Shown here one piece after another: positions 18,085 through 26,519 of a stretch of DNA of 64,000 nt. Each line of letters starts with the position of its first letter. Within the stretch, counting starts at the first letter, position 1. The DNA is from Paenibacillus sp. NFR01 (GTDB lineage Bacteria > Bacillota > Bacilli > Paenibacillales > Paenibacillaceae), in NCBI RefSeq assembly GCF_900111565.1, contig NZ_FOIK01000001.1:620001-684000 (forward strand), written 5' to 3'. The notes under the pieces are model-generated. The model was not told the origin of the DNA and searched no databases. It saw only the letters and a program-made list of their open reading frames with translations. A program made the position numbers and the translations under genes.

Positions 18085-19197
18085 ATGGAAACACACAGCC
18101 AGGGGACAACACCGAAGCAGCAGCCGCAAAGCTTGCTGAATCGGATCATCGACGGCATATCCGGCATTTTTCTGCCGCTGGTGAATATCCTGAGTGCCGC
18201 AGGGATTATGAAAGGACTGCTGGCCGCAGCAGCGGCGATGGAGCTGGTCAGTAAAAGCGAAGGCACGTATCTCGTGCTGAATGCCATGGCCGACAGCCTC
18301 TTTTACTATCTTCCGGTGCTGCTAGCCTTTACCGCGGCCAAAAAATTCGGCGCGAACCCCTATACCGCCGTTGTCATTGCCGGTGTGCTCCTGCATCCGA
18401 GCTTAACCGCTTTGTTCGCGGACCATCAGCAGATCCGTTTCTTCGGTCTGCCGGTCGAGCCGGTAAACTATCCTTCCAGCGCGATTCCGATCATCATGGC
18501 GGTCGGATTGCTCGTTTACGTGGAACGTTTATGCGACAAGTATTTGCCCGGCATTATTAAAGGCTTTTTCACGCCCTTCTTTTCGATCATAATCGTATCT
18601 GCGGCGACGCTGCTGCTGTTCGGACCGATGGGGACGTTCATTGGGGATGCGCTGGCGAAAGGGTATAGCTTTGTGTACGATCTCAGCCCGGTCGGTGCAG
18701 GGATGGCTCTTGGCGGGGCGATTCAAGTGATGGTCATTTTCGGTCTGCACTGGAGCCTTGTGCCGTTGGCCATTAACAATATCGCGATGAACGGCTCGGA
18801 TACGATATTGGCGCTGATGGGGCCGGCGGCGTTTGCCCAGGCGGGGGCTGCATTGGCCGTATTTTTGCGGGCGAAAGACAATTCTTTCAAAACGTTGTCC
18901 TTATCCGCTTCCATTTCGGCGTTGTTCGGCGTCACCGAACCGGCGATGTTCGGCGTAAATCTGCCGCTGCGCAAGCCGATGGTGGCCGTATGCTGCGCCG
19001 GTGCCGTCGGCGGCGGCATGGCCGGCATGTTCCATTCGGCTGCGATCTCGTTCGCTTTTCCGGGACTTGCTACGCTGCCTGCTTACCTTGGCGACGGGTT
19101 CGGCGGATTTTTGATCTCCTGTGCAGCGGGGCTTGCGATATCCTTCATCATAACCCTGCTGGTAAAGCTGGATTTTTCGCGGATTGGCAAAGCCTGA
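18085..19197 (+). CDS. PTS transporter EIIC domain, stand-alone (glucose/beta-glucoside superfamily)
   Basis: A 370-residue membrane protein with about ten hydrophobic segments. It is built like the EIIC domain of BglF/TreP/SacP-type permeases, with the conserved GVTEPAMFGVNLP segment near residue 290. The EIIB domain (phosphocysteine) normally fused in front and the EIIA domain normally behind are absent. There are no PTS genes nearby, so phosphorylation in trans or a non-PTS role must be assumed. The ATG at 18085 follows CAGGAGGAATAT; a frame extending to 18028 lacks one. A terminator follows at 19229. Confidence 0.82.
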   Translation: METHSQGTTPKQQPQSLLNRIIDGISGIFLPLVNILSAAGIMKGLLAAAAAMELVSKSEGTYLVLNAMADSLFYYLPVLLAFTAAKKFGANPYTAVVIAGVLLHPSLTALFADHQQIRFFGLPVEPVNYPSSAIPIIMAVGLLVYVERLCDKYLPGIIKGFFTPFFSIIIVSAATLLLFGPMGTFIGDALAKGYSFVYDLSPVGAGMALGGAIQVMVIFGLHWSLVPLAINNIAMNGSDTILALMGPAAFAQAGAALAVFLRAKDNSFKTLSLSASISALFGVTEPAMFGVNLPLRKPMVAVCCAGAVGGGMAGMFHSAAISFAFPGLATLPAYLGDGFGGFLISCAAGLAISFIITLLVKLDFSRIGKA

Positions 19198-19226
19198 CAC
19201 CGGCCGGAATCCCCGAAGCCCTGAAG

Positions 19227-19250
19227 AACCGCGCGCCGCGCGGTTTTTTT
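19227..19250 (+). terminator. Terminator after the EIIC gene
   Basis: CCGCGC (19229-19234) and GCGCGG (19238-19243) form a GC-only stem with loop GCC, followed by seven T. Confidence 0.8.
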
Positions 19251-19252
19251 GC

Positions 19253-19334
19253 TTTTCTTCAATTGGTTTTTCGGTTTTCTTTAATTTGTTTTCTGTTTTT
19301 CTTTAATTTGTACACGGGCATCTTTAATTTCTCC
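19253..19334 (+). repeat. Four-copy degenerate 22-bp direct repeat upstream of the second YesM gene
   Basis: The core TCTTTAATTT occurs at 19278, 19300 and 19321, and a variant TCTTCAATTG at 19256. The steps are 22, 22 and 21 bp, about two helical turns, so all copies face the same side of DNA. The array ends about 75 bases before the YesM start. Such phasing is typical of a regulator array; the binding protein is unknown. Confidence 0.65.
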
Positions 19335-19408
19335 ACTATGCCGCACGGGAGTACGGGCCAGAAAGAGATGATATAATGTGAATGATCAACCGGTCAGGAG
19401 GGTGAATC

Positions 19409-21226
19409 TTGCGGAGCGTGTATCAGAAATATTTGCAGAATAATATGTTCAACCGTTTTATTCTGATCGTGTCCTGTATTTTCGTCGCCACGATCATCGT
19501 GTTCTCGTCGCTGACGCTGATGCTGATCTCCCAGTCCGCCGTACAGCGGCAGATGGACATCCAGCGCAAAACGATGCAGAGCGTCAGCGAATTCGTAGAG
19601 AACAAATATCAGTCCGTGCAGGATATGATGCGGGATGTGTACCGCGACGGGAGCCTGGCGACCAATACGACCTATCTGCTGGAAAATCCGTACAACCAAT
19701 ATGTCCAGCACCGGCTGGACCGTTATTTCAGCGAGGATCAGCCGACCGCGAACGTGGTTCAGTATTTTCAAAATAAAATCGACGACGACAGCGATATCCG
19801 CAGCCTGATGCTGTACAGCGCCAACCAGCAGGTCATGTATTATTACAAGGACCGCACCCAGTTTGAGATTGTGTCCACCAACGCCGCCCGGTCGTTCGTA
19901 CCGGATACGATGGTGCTGGATGAGGACAGCTACGTCTCCGTTCCGAATATCTGGGTTCTCAAAACCATTGGCATGGCACGCGAGCCTATGTTCAGCATCC
20001 GGGTCCCGGTCAGCAATAAATCGCTGCTGCGCAACATCGGCCAGGTACTGGTCTACTTCGATTCCGAATCGATCTGGAAAAGCCTCGACAGCTACCGCAA
20101 GGATTTCAAAGGGACCATTCTCGTGTTGTCTGCGCAAAATGACGTTATCTTTGATTCCTCGGGCAAAGGCTACGGTACCAAATATACGGCGCTGCAGGAT
20201 GTGCACGCCGACGAAGGCACGACGCTGAACGGGATGGTAGTGAGCAGTATGTCGCAAACGCAGGGCGGGTATTCGGTGGTCAGCCTGATCTCCAAAGCGG
20301 AGCTGGGACAAACGTACAGCAGCTCACGGAATACGATCGTGACGGTTGCCGCCGTGTGCATTTTGTTTGCGGTCCTGCTGCCCGCCATGTTTATCTCCAG
20401 CTTCGCCAAACGGACGCACCGGATTATCCGGTTTACCCGCAAGGTGAAAAATGGCGACTTCGATGCACGCATCTCCGACAACCGGGATGACGAGCTGGGC
20501 CAAATCGCCAAAAGCTTCAACGACATGCTCGATGAGCTGAACCGGTATATCGACCAGGTCTACAAGGCCGAAATCAAACAAAAGCATACGGAATTCGCCA
20601 CGCTGGAAGCCCGGGTGAATCCGCATTTTCTCTATAACACGCTGGAAGTGATCCGCATGCGGGCAATCTCGACCGGCGCCAAGGATGTCGGCGAAATGAT
20701 ATACAGCTTGTCGGTCCTTTTCAAATCCTATGTCCGCCAAAAAGAGCGGTATACGTTCAAGGACGAGCTGGAAGCCTGCCGGATGTACCTCGAGTTGTTC
20801 CGCATCCGCTACTCCGACCGCCTTGCCTATACGATCGATTGCGAACCGCAATTGCAAACGCTGCCAGTGCTGAAGATGTCGCTGCAGCCGGTTATAGAAA
20901 ACTATATTTTGCATGGCATGCGTACAGGGAATAACGATAATGTAATCTCCATCCGTGTCTTCCGCGAGGAGCATCATATCCGCGCCGTTCTGGCCGACAA
21001 CGGGAAAGGGATTCCCGCAGGGAAGCTTGCCGAACTGCAGGCCAATCTGGAGAAGGAAGCCGGCTCCAGCGGCTCGGAGTCGTTCGGACTGCGCAGCATT
21101 CACGAACGCTTGCGGCTGATGTACGGCAAGCCGTACGGCCTTGAGCTGAGCAGCGAAGAAGGCGCGGGAACGGTGGTCACCATAACATTTCCGATGACAG
21201 ACGAGGGGGAAGCGCACAATGTATAA
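19409..21226 (+). CDS. YesM-type membrane sensor histidine kinase
   Basis: A 605-residue sensor built like the one at 6927. A first membrane helix (about 15-40) is followed by an extracellular domain of about 260 residues, a second helix (about 305-330), a HAMP domain, and the His_kinase domain with RVNPHFLYNTLE (H406). The ATPase domain has the N-box LQPVIENYILHG and the G-box SFGLRSIHER. Start is a TTG at 19409 behind CAGGAGGGTG. It overlaps the AraC-type partner by 8 bases. Together they should control the mannoside transporter/enzyme cluster that begins at 22989. The phased repeat array at 19253-19334 lies in its promoter region. Confidence 0.88.
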   Translation: MRSVYQKYLQNNMFNRFILIVSCIFVATIIVFSSLTLMLISQSAVQRQMDIQRKTMQSVSEFVENKYQSVQDMMRDVYRDGSLATNTTYLLENPYNQYVQHRLDRYFSEDQPTANVVQYFQNKIDDDSDIRSLMLYSANQQVMYYYKDRTQFEIVSTNAARSFVPDTMVLDEDSYVSVPNIWVLKTIGMAREPMFSIRVPVSNKSLLRNIGQVLVYFDSESIWKSLDSYRKDFKGTILVLSAQNDVIFDSSGKGYGTKYTALQDVHADEGTTLNGMVVSSMSQTQGGYSVVSLISKAELGQTYSSSRNTIVTVAAVCILFAVLLPAMFISSFAKRTHRIIRFTRKVKNGDFDARISDNRDDELGQIAKSFNDMLDELNRYIDQVYKAEIKQKHTEFATLEARVNPHFLYNTLEVIRMRAISTGAKDVGEMIYSLSVLFKSYVRQKERYTFKDELEACRMYLELFRIRYSDRLAYTIDCEPQLQTLPVLKMSLQPVIENYILHGMRTGNNDNVISIRVFREEHHIRAVLADNGKGIPAGKLAELQANLEKEAGSSGSESFGLRSIHERLRLMYGKPYGLELSSEEGAGTVVTITFPMTDEGEAHNV

Positions 21227-22736
21227 CGTATTTCTGGTTGATGACGAGCCGTTCATTCTGTCCGGCCTGCACGATATTCTGGATTGGGATCGGCTGGGGC
21301 TCGGCATCGTCGGGCAAGCCGAGAACGGGCAAGAAGCGTTGGCGAAATTGAGGGAAGTGCCGGCGGATATTCTGATTACCGACATTTCGATGCCGGTCAT
21401 GTCCGGCCTGGAGCTGATCCGTGAGGTCCGGCGCTTCAAACCGGATGTGAAAGTAATCGTGTTAAGCGGGTACGACGAGTTCACCTACGTCAAGGAAGGA
21501 CTGTCGCTCGGCATCGAAAACTATCTGCTCAAGCCGATCAACCTGGCGGAGTTCGAAAGCACGCTGGAGACGGTGGTCGAGAAAATCCATACCTCGCGCG
21601 CGAAGTCGGAATGGTCGCGTTATACCGCCGAGGTGCTCAAGGAGAATGTGCTGCTGCGCTGGATGCGCAACCAGATCGATACGGACGAGCTGATGCAGCG
21701 GCTGAAGCTGCTGGGCCTGCCTGAAGTACAGCCTTGGATTCAGGTCGCGGTGATTTCTCATGAGAACGGAGTAGAGTGGCTGCGGACGGCGGTCGAATGG
21801 CAATCCGGCAACGCATGGGGAGGCTATTGGTTTCGCGATGCGGACAACGAATTGGTGCTGATCGCAAGCTTTGCGGATAAAGAGCGCGGCGCGGCGGAGC
21901 TGGCGGCGATGCTGGAGGAGCTGGGGAGCAAAGCCCCTGAAGACATGCACCTGCGCGTCGCGCTCGGCAGCGTATGCGAAGCCGGACATGAGCCGCATCG
22001 CAGCTACCGGCAGGCAAAGTATGCACTGGAGTTTTTCGCCGTTGACCCCGGCAAGCAGCTAATTCGTTACGAAGAGCTGAAGGACCGGACAAAAGCGCTC
22101 AAAGAGAGCTTGCCGGGCGACTGGAGCGAGTGCTCAAAGCTGATTATGTCGAAGAACGGGCCGGGGCTGGCCGATTGCGTCGATCTTTATTTTTCCCCGG
22201 AACGAACGGCTGGCCTGACGCCTGAATCACTGCCCGAGCTCGCACTCGAATGGATTCTCTTTTTCCGCATGTTGCTTAAGGAGATCCGCAGCGATGAAGG
22301 CGCCGATACGATCGGCACGGGGCTGACGGCGATCCGGCTGGCCGGTTCGCTTCCGGAACTTGCGGCAGCTGTCAAACAGACGGGAACCTCGCTCATCGAA
22401 CTGCTGGAACGCGAAGTCAAAAGCCCGGTCGTCAACCAGGTGCTGAAATATATCCAGACGAACTACGGCGAGGATTTGTCGCTGAAGCAGCTCGGCCATG
22501 CGTTTAATGTGCATCCGGTGTATCTGGGGCAGATTTTTCATAAGGCGGTGGGCGAATCGTTCGCCGAATATTTGAACCGTTTCCGGATCGAGAAAGCGAA
22601 GGAGCAGCTGCGTACGACCAACAACAAGGTCCATGAGATTGCCAAAAGCGTCGGTTACTGGGAGATGGGCTATTTTTACAAACAATTCCGCAAGTATGTG
22701 AGCATTTCTCCGACAGAGTTCAAAGCGTTGCTGTAA
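21219..22736 (+). CDS. YesN-type response regulator with AraC DNA-binding domain (long form)
   Basis: A 505-residue regulator. The receiver domain (1-120) has D8/D9, phosphoacceptor D55 (in ILITDISMPV) and the conserved Lys in YLLKPI. A long middle region of about 270 residues follows, then the AraC double helix-turn-helix (about 405-505) ending YFYKQFRKYVSISPTEFK. The ATG overlaps the kinase stop, giving coupled translation. Probable activator of the transporter/enzyme cluster downstream; no terminator is evident before the 252-bp leader of that cluster. Confidence 0.88.
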   Translation: MYNVFLVDDEPFILSGLHDILDWDRLGLGIVGQAENGQEALAKLREVPADILITDISMPVMSGLELIREVRRFKPDVKVIVLSGYDEFTYVKEGLSLGIENYLLKPINLAEFESTLETVVEKIHTSRAKSEWSRYTAEVLKENVLLRWMRNQIDTDELMQRLKLLGLPEVQPWIQVAVISHENGVEWLRTAVEWQSGNAWGGYWFRDADNELVLIASFADKERGAAELAAMLEELGSKAPEDMHLRVALGSVCEAGHEPHRSYRQAKYALEFFAVDPGKQLIRYEELKDRTKALKESLPGDWSECSKLIMSKNGPGLADCVDLYFSPERTAGLTPESLPELALEWILFFRMLLKEIRSDEGADTIGTGLTAIRLAGSLPELAAAVKQTGTSLIELLEREVKSPVVNQVLKYIQTNYGEDLSLKQLGHAFNVHPVYLGQIFHKAVGESFAEYLNRFRIEKAKEQLRTTNNKVHEIAKSVGYWEMGYFYKQFRKYVSISPTEFKALL

Positions 22737-22988
22737 ATTGTTTTGAAAAGAGGGGGATTTTCTGAATATCTGCCATATACCTAACTATCCATGGTAGAAA
22801 ACTTCGGGTATATAGGGTTATCTCCCTCATGTTTCTTTATTTTATACCCTGGATCATATAGTTTATCTTCTATTTGTAACGGCTTTCATCCGTTAAATTT
22901 GATATATAGCCCACGGGGCAACGGAACCGGAGCAGAAGCAGCCGGGCCGGCACCAAGAGGGTGAATCATAAGGGAGGTTGTTTACTAG
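22737..22988 (+). promoter_or_regulatory. Leader/promoter region of the mannoside operon
   Basis: The 252-bp gap is AT-rich to about 22910 and codes for nothing I can support. It holds two inverted repeats, ATATACC with GGTATAT (about 22775-22812) and AACGG-N7-CCGTT (22878-22894). These are candidate sites for the AraC-type regulator or sugar control. No -35/-10 pair stood out enough to call. Confidence 0.35.
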
Positions 22989-24521
22989 ATGAGCAAGAAA
23001 AAGAAACACTTTTCTTTACTGCTGACATCGGTGATAGCGCTTACGATGGCGCTTAGTGGATGCGGCGGCAACAACAACAATAATGCGGCAGCGACCAACG
23101 CGCCAAGCACGAACACGGGAACCAACGCGGGCAATGCAACGGCGGAACCGGCCAAATCGGAAAAACCGGTCGAGCTGATCTGGTACACCATCGGCGCTCC
23201 GCAGAAGGACCTTGACAAGGTTCTGGAGGAAGTCAATAAATATACGATGGAGAAAATCAACGTCAAGCTCGATATGAAAATGATCGACTTCGGCGACTAC
23301 ACGCAAAAGATGCAGGTCATGGTGGCCTCCGGCGAGCCGATGGATATCCTGTTCACCTGCTCCTGGGCGTTCGACTACGTGCAAAATGCCCGTAAAGGCG
23401 CATTCATGCAGCTGGACGATCTGCTCGACAAATACGGCCAAGGCATCAAGCAAGCCATCGATCCGGCCTTCCTCGAAGGCTCCAAGGTGGATGGACACAA
23501 CTACGCGATCCCGGCCAACAAAGAGCTTCCTGCCCAGGAAGTCTACCGCTTCAACAAAGCGCTGCTGGATAAATACAAGCTCGACATCAGCGGCGTGAAA
23601 TCGCTGGAAAGCCTGGAGCCGCTGCTCAAGACGATTAAGGAAAACGAACCGGATATTACCCCTTACGCGATGGTCAAGGACTACATGCCGGTAATGCCGT
23701 TCGACTACATCATCGAGAAAATGCCGATGGCCGTCTACATGGACACCAAGGATTACAAAGTCGTCGATATTCTCGAAACCCAAGAACTGAAGGATGCGCT
23801 CAAGACCGTGCGCAAATTCTATCAAGCCGGATACATTTCGCCTGAAGTAGCCACAACGACTTCCGTAGACGATTTGTACAAATCGGGCAAATGGTTTACG
23901 GACCGCGCCGCTACCCAGCCGCTGGCCGACAACCTCTGGTCCGCAAGCTACGGTTATCCGGTCGTCTCCACGCCGGCCAGCGAACCGTACATCTATAACT
24001 GGTCTGTCATGGGCTCGATGCAAGCCATTTCCGCCAACTCCGAACATCCGGAAAAAGCGATGGAATTCCTGAACCTGCTCAACACCGATCCGGTGCTGCG
24101 CAACATGATCGACTCGGGGATCGAAGGCGTGCATTACGAAAAAATCTCCGACAACATGATCAAGAATCTGCCGGAATCGAAAAACTACGACATGCCGACC
24201 TTCTCGCTCGGCAACATCATGATTAACTACCTGAACGAAGGCGATCCTGAGAACAAATGGGAAGAGTTCAAGAAATTCAATGACGCCGGCATTAACGCGC
24301 CGTTGCTCGGCTTCAACTTCGATGCAACCAAGGTCGCCAATGAAATTGCCGCTGTTCAGAACGTCAAAGAAGAGTTCTGGGCGCCGCTGATGACCGGTTC
24401 GGTTGATCCCGACAAGTACTTGCCGAAGGCCATCGAGAAATTCAAAGCGGCCGGCCTGGACAAAATCATCGCCGAAGCGCAGTCCCAACTGGATGCCTGG
24501 AAAGCTGCAAATAACAAGTAG
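22989..24521 (+). CDS. Sugar ABC transporter substrate-binding lipoprotein (LplA-like)
   Basis: A 510-residue extracellular solute-binding protein. The signal peptide is MSKKKKHFSLLLTSVIALTM, ending in the lipobox LSGC, followed by a low-complexity Asn/Ala/Thr linker (to about residue 55). It is longer than the binding protein of the first locus and has the C-terminal region typical of the LplA/YtcQ-type family that pairs with LplB and YtcP/LplC permeases. The ATG follows GGGAGG. As first gene of a cluster full of mannosidases it should bind mannose-containing oligosaccharides; this is inference from context. Confidence 0.88.
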   Translation: MSKKKKHFSLLLTSVIALTMALSGCGGNNNNNAAATNAPSTNTGTNAGNATAEPAKSEKPVELIWYTIGAPQKDLDKVLEEVNKYTMEKINVKLDMKMIDFGDYTQKMQVMVASGEPMDILFTCSWAFDYVQNARKGAFMQLDDLLDKYGQGIKQAIDPAFLEGSKVDGHNYAIPANKELPAQEVYRFNKALLDKYKLDISGVKSLESLEPLLKTIKENEPDITPYAMVKDYMPVMPFDYIIEKMPMAVYMDTKDYKVVDILETQELKDALKTVRKFYQAGYISPEVATTTSVDDLYKSGKWFTDRAATQPLADNLWSASYGYPVVSTPASEPYIYNWSVMGSMQAISANSEHPEKAMEFLNLLNTDPVLRNMIDSGIEGVHYEKISDNMIKNLPESKNYDMPTFSLGNIMINYLNEGDPENKWEEFKKFNDAGINAPLLGFNFDATKVANEIAAVQNVKEEFWAPLMTGSVDPDKYLPKAIEKFKAAGLDKIIAEAQSQLDAWKAANNK

Positions 24522-24530
24522 CATGTTCTT

Positions 24531-24566
24531 AAGACCGGGCGGGTGTTGACTTGGCCCGGTCTTTTT
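24531..24566 (+). terminator. Terminator-like hairpin between binding protein and permease genes
   Basis: AAGACCGGGC (24531-24540) pairs with GCCCGGTCTT (24554-24563), followed by T residues. As at 10953, it would keep binding-protein message in excess over the permeases; some read-through is expected, as no separate promoter is obvious before 24615. Confidence 0.75.
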
Positions 24567-24614
24567 ATATCCGCATGGATGCCTACAATCTTTGCGAAGC
24601 GGGAGGGTGCATGA

Positions 24615-25535
24615 ATGATAGGAAAGATCGCAAAGGATATTTTCAAGAATAAAGTGTTTCTGCTGATGGTGTTGCCCGGTACGCTCTGGTTTATTTTTTT
24701 CTCCTACCTGCCGATGGCCGGCACGATCATTGCCTTTAAGGCGTACCGGTTCAGCCGCGACGGGTTCTGGGCCAGCATCGTAAACAGCAAGTGGGTCGGC
24801 TGGGACAACTTCAAGTTTTTGTTCACCACCAATGATGCGTACCTGATCACGCGCAACACGCTGCTCTACAATCTGGCGTTTATCGTGCTCGGCCTGATTC
24901 TATCCGTGGCGATGGCCATCGTGCTGTCGCAAATCGCAAACAAGCGGACGGCGAAGTTTTATCAGACCGGGATGTTCCTGCCTTACTTCCTGTCCTGGGT
25001 TGTTGTCGGCTACTTTGCCTTCAGCTTCCTGAGCTCGGAACGCGGTTTGCTGAACGGGCTGTTCGGCACGGAAATCTCCTGGTACTCGGAATCGAAATAT
25101 TGGCCGTTCATTCTGATTTTCGTGTACCTGTGGAAGGCCGTGGGCTATAACAGCGTTGTGTACCTGGCTGCCATCATGGGCATTGACAAGTCGCTGTACG
25201 AAGCGGCGATGATCGACGGAGCAAGCGTGTTCCAGCAAATCCGCCGGATTACGATTCCGCTCCTGAGCCCGATTATCACGATCATGACACTGCTGGCGAT
25301 CGGCAAAATCTTTTACGCCGACTTCGGGCTGTTCTATCAGGTGCCGCGCGATTCCGGCACGCTGTTCAGCGTGACCAACGTTATCGATACCTACGTATTC
25401 CGCGGTCTGAAAACCACCGGAGAAATCGGCATGAGCACGGCTGCAGGCCTGTACCAATCCGCCGTCGGCTTCGTGCTGGTCATTACCTCCAATTACATCG
25501 TCCGCCGGTTCGATAAGGACAGCGCACTATTCTAG
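24615..25535 (+). CDS. Sugar ABC transporter permease (LplB-like)
   Basis: A 306-residue permease with about six membrane segments. The EAA loop reads SLYEAAMIDGASVFQQIRR. The long N-terminus (KDIFKNKVFLLMVLPGTLWF) is typical of LplB. The ATG follows GGGAGGG. It pairs with the permease 27 bases downstream. No ATPase gene is in the cluster. Confidence 0.9.
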   Translation: MIGKIAKDIFKNKVFLLMVLPGTLWFIFFSYLPMAGTIIAFKAYRFSRDGFWASIVNSKWVGWDNFKFLFTTNDAYLITRNTLLYNLAFIVLGLILSVAMAIVLSQIANKRTAKFYQTGMFLPYFLSWVVVGYFAFSFLSSERGLLNGLFGTEISWYSESKYWPFILIFVYLWKAVGYNSVVYLAAIMGIDKSLYEAAMIDGASVFQQIRRITIPLLSPIITIMTLLAIGKIFYADFGLFYQVPRDSGTLFSVTNVIDTYVFRGLKTTGEIGMSTAAGLYQSAVGFVLVITSNYIVRRFDKDSALF

Positions 25536-25562
25536 GATTAGCGAAGGAAGCGAGGGAACCCC

Positions 25563-26480
25563 ATGTCTGAAAAAGTGGTCAAAGCGCGCGACTTCCATCG
25601 TCTGCCGACGGGATGGAACATCGTGTTCAACTGTATTGCCGGCATATTCGCCTTTTTATGTATTTTTCCGTTCCTGTTTGTCGTGCTTATCTCGTTTACG
25701 GACGAAGGGGTGCTGGCGCGGGACGGCTACCGGCTGTTCCCGGCTAAATGGAGTCTCGGGGCTTACCGATATGTATTCGAATCCGGAGATACGCTGCTGC
25801 GCTCGTACGGCGTTACGATCTTCGTGACCGTTATCGGCACGATTGTCAGCCTGCTGTTCATTGCCTTTTACGCGTATGCCATTTCCCGGAAAAGCTTTAA
25901 GTACCGCAATTTCTTTTCGTTTTTTGCCTTCTTCACCATGCTCTTCAACGGCGGCCTGGTGCCGACGTATATCGTTGTGACCCAAATGCTGGGGCTGAAG
26001 GATTCGATCTGGGCGCTGATTCTGCCGCTGGCCGTCAATGCCTTTTACATTATGATTCTGCGGACCTTCTACAGCACCAGCGTCCCCGACGCGATTATCG
26101 AATCCGGTAAAATCGACGGCGCCGGCGAGTTCCGCGTCTTCCTGACGCTCGTATTGCCGCTGTCGCTGCCCGGCCTGGCGACAATCGCCCTGTTCAGCAC
26201 GCTCGGCTACTGGAACGACTGGTTTAATGCGCTGCTTTATATCGACAAACCCGATCTGGTGCCGCTGCAATCGATGCTGATGCGGATCGAGACCAGCATG
26301 CAGTTCATTCTGCAAAACTCGCAGAACAGCTCGCTCAGCCTGGAAGCGATGCAGTCGATGCCGCAGGACACGTCGCGGATGGCGATGGTGGTACTGGCGA
26401 CGGGACCGATTATTTTTGCCTATCCGTTCTTTCAGCGTTACTTCATTCAGGGCCTGACCGTAGGCGCAGTCAAGGAATAA
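25563..26480 (+). CDS. Sugar ABC transporter permease (YtcP/LplC-like)
   Basis: A 305-residue permease with about six membrane segments. The EAA loop reads AIIESGKIDGAGEFRVFL and the C-terminus ends YFIQGLTVGAVKE, typical of the second permease of this subfamily. The ATG is preceded by a GAAGGAAGCGAGG stretch. The GH3 gene begins 40 bases downstream. Confidence 0.9.
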   Translation: MSEKVVKARDFHRLPTGWNIVFNCIAGIFAFLCIFPFLFVVLISFTDEGVLARDGYRLFPAKWSLGAYRYVFESGDTLLRSYGVTIFVTVIGTIVSLLFIAFYAYAISRKSFKYRNFFSFFAFFTMLFNGGLVPTYIVVTQMLGLKDSIWALILPLAVNAFYIMILRTFYSTSVPDAIIESGKIDGAGEFRVFLTLVLPLSLPGLATIALFSTLGYWNDWFNALLYIDKPDLVPLQSMLMRIETSMQFILQNSQNSSLSLEAMQSMPQDTSRMAMVVLATGPIIFAYPFFQRYFIQGLTVGAVKE

Positions 26481-26519
26481 CACCATCCATTAAAGAGAGA
26501 AGGAGGATGTGGAGGACTT

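Noticed and set aside
22737..22988. Possible riboswitch in the leader of the mannoside operon
   Set aside because: The two short inverted repeats do not build a multi-stem aptamer that I recognise, and no terminator precedes the start codon.
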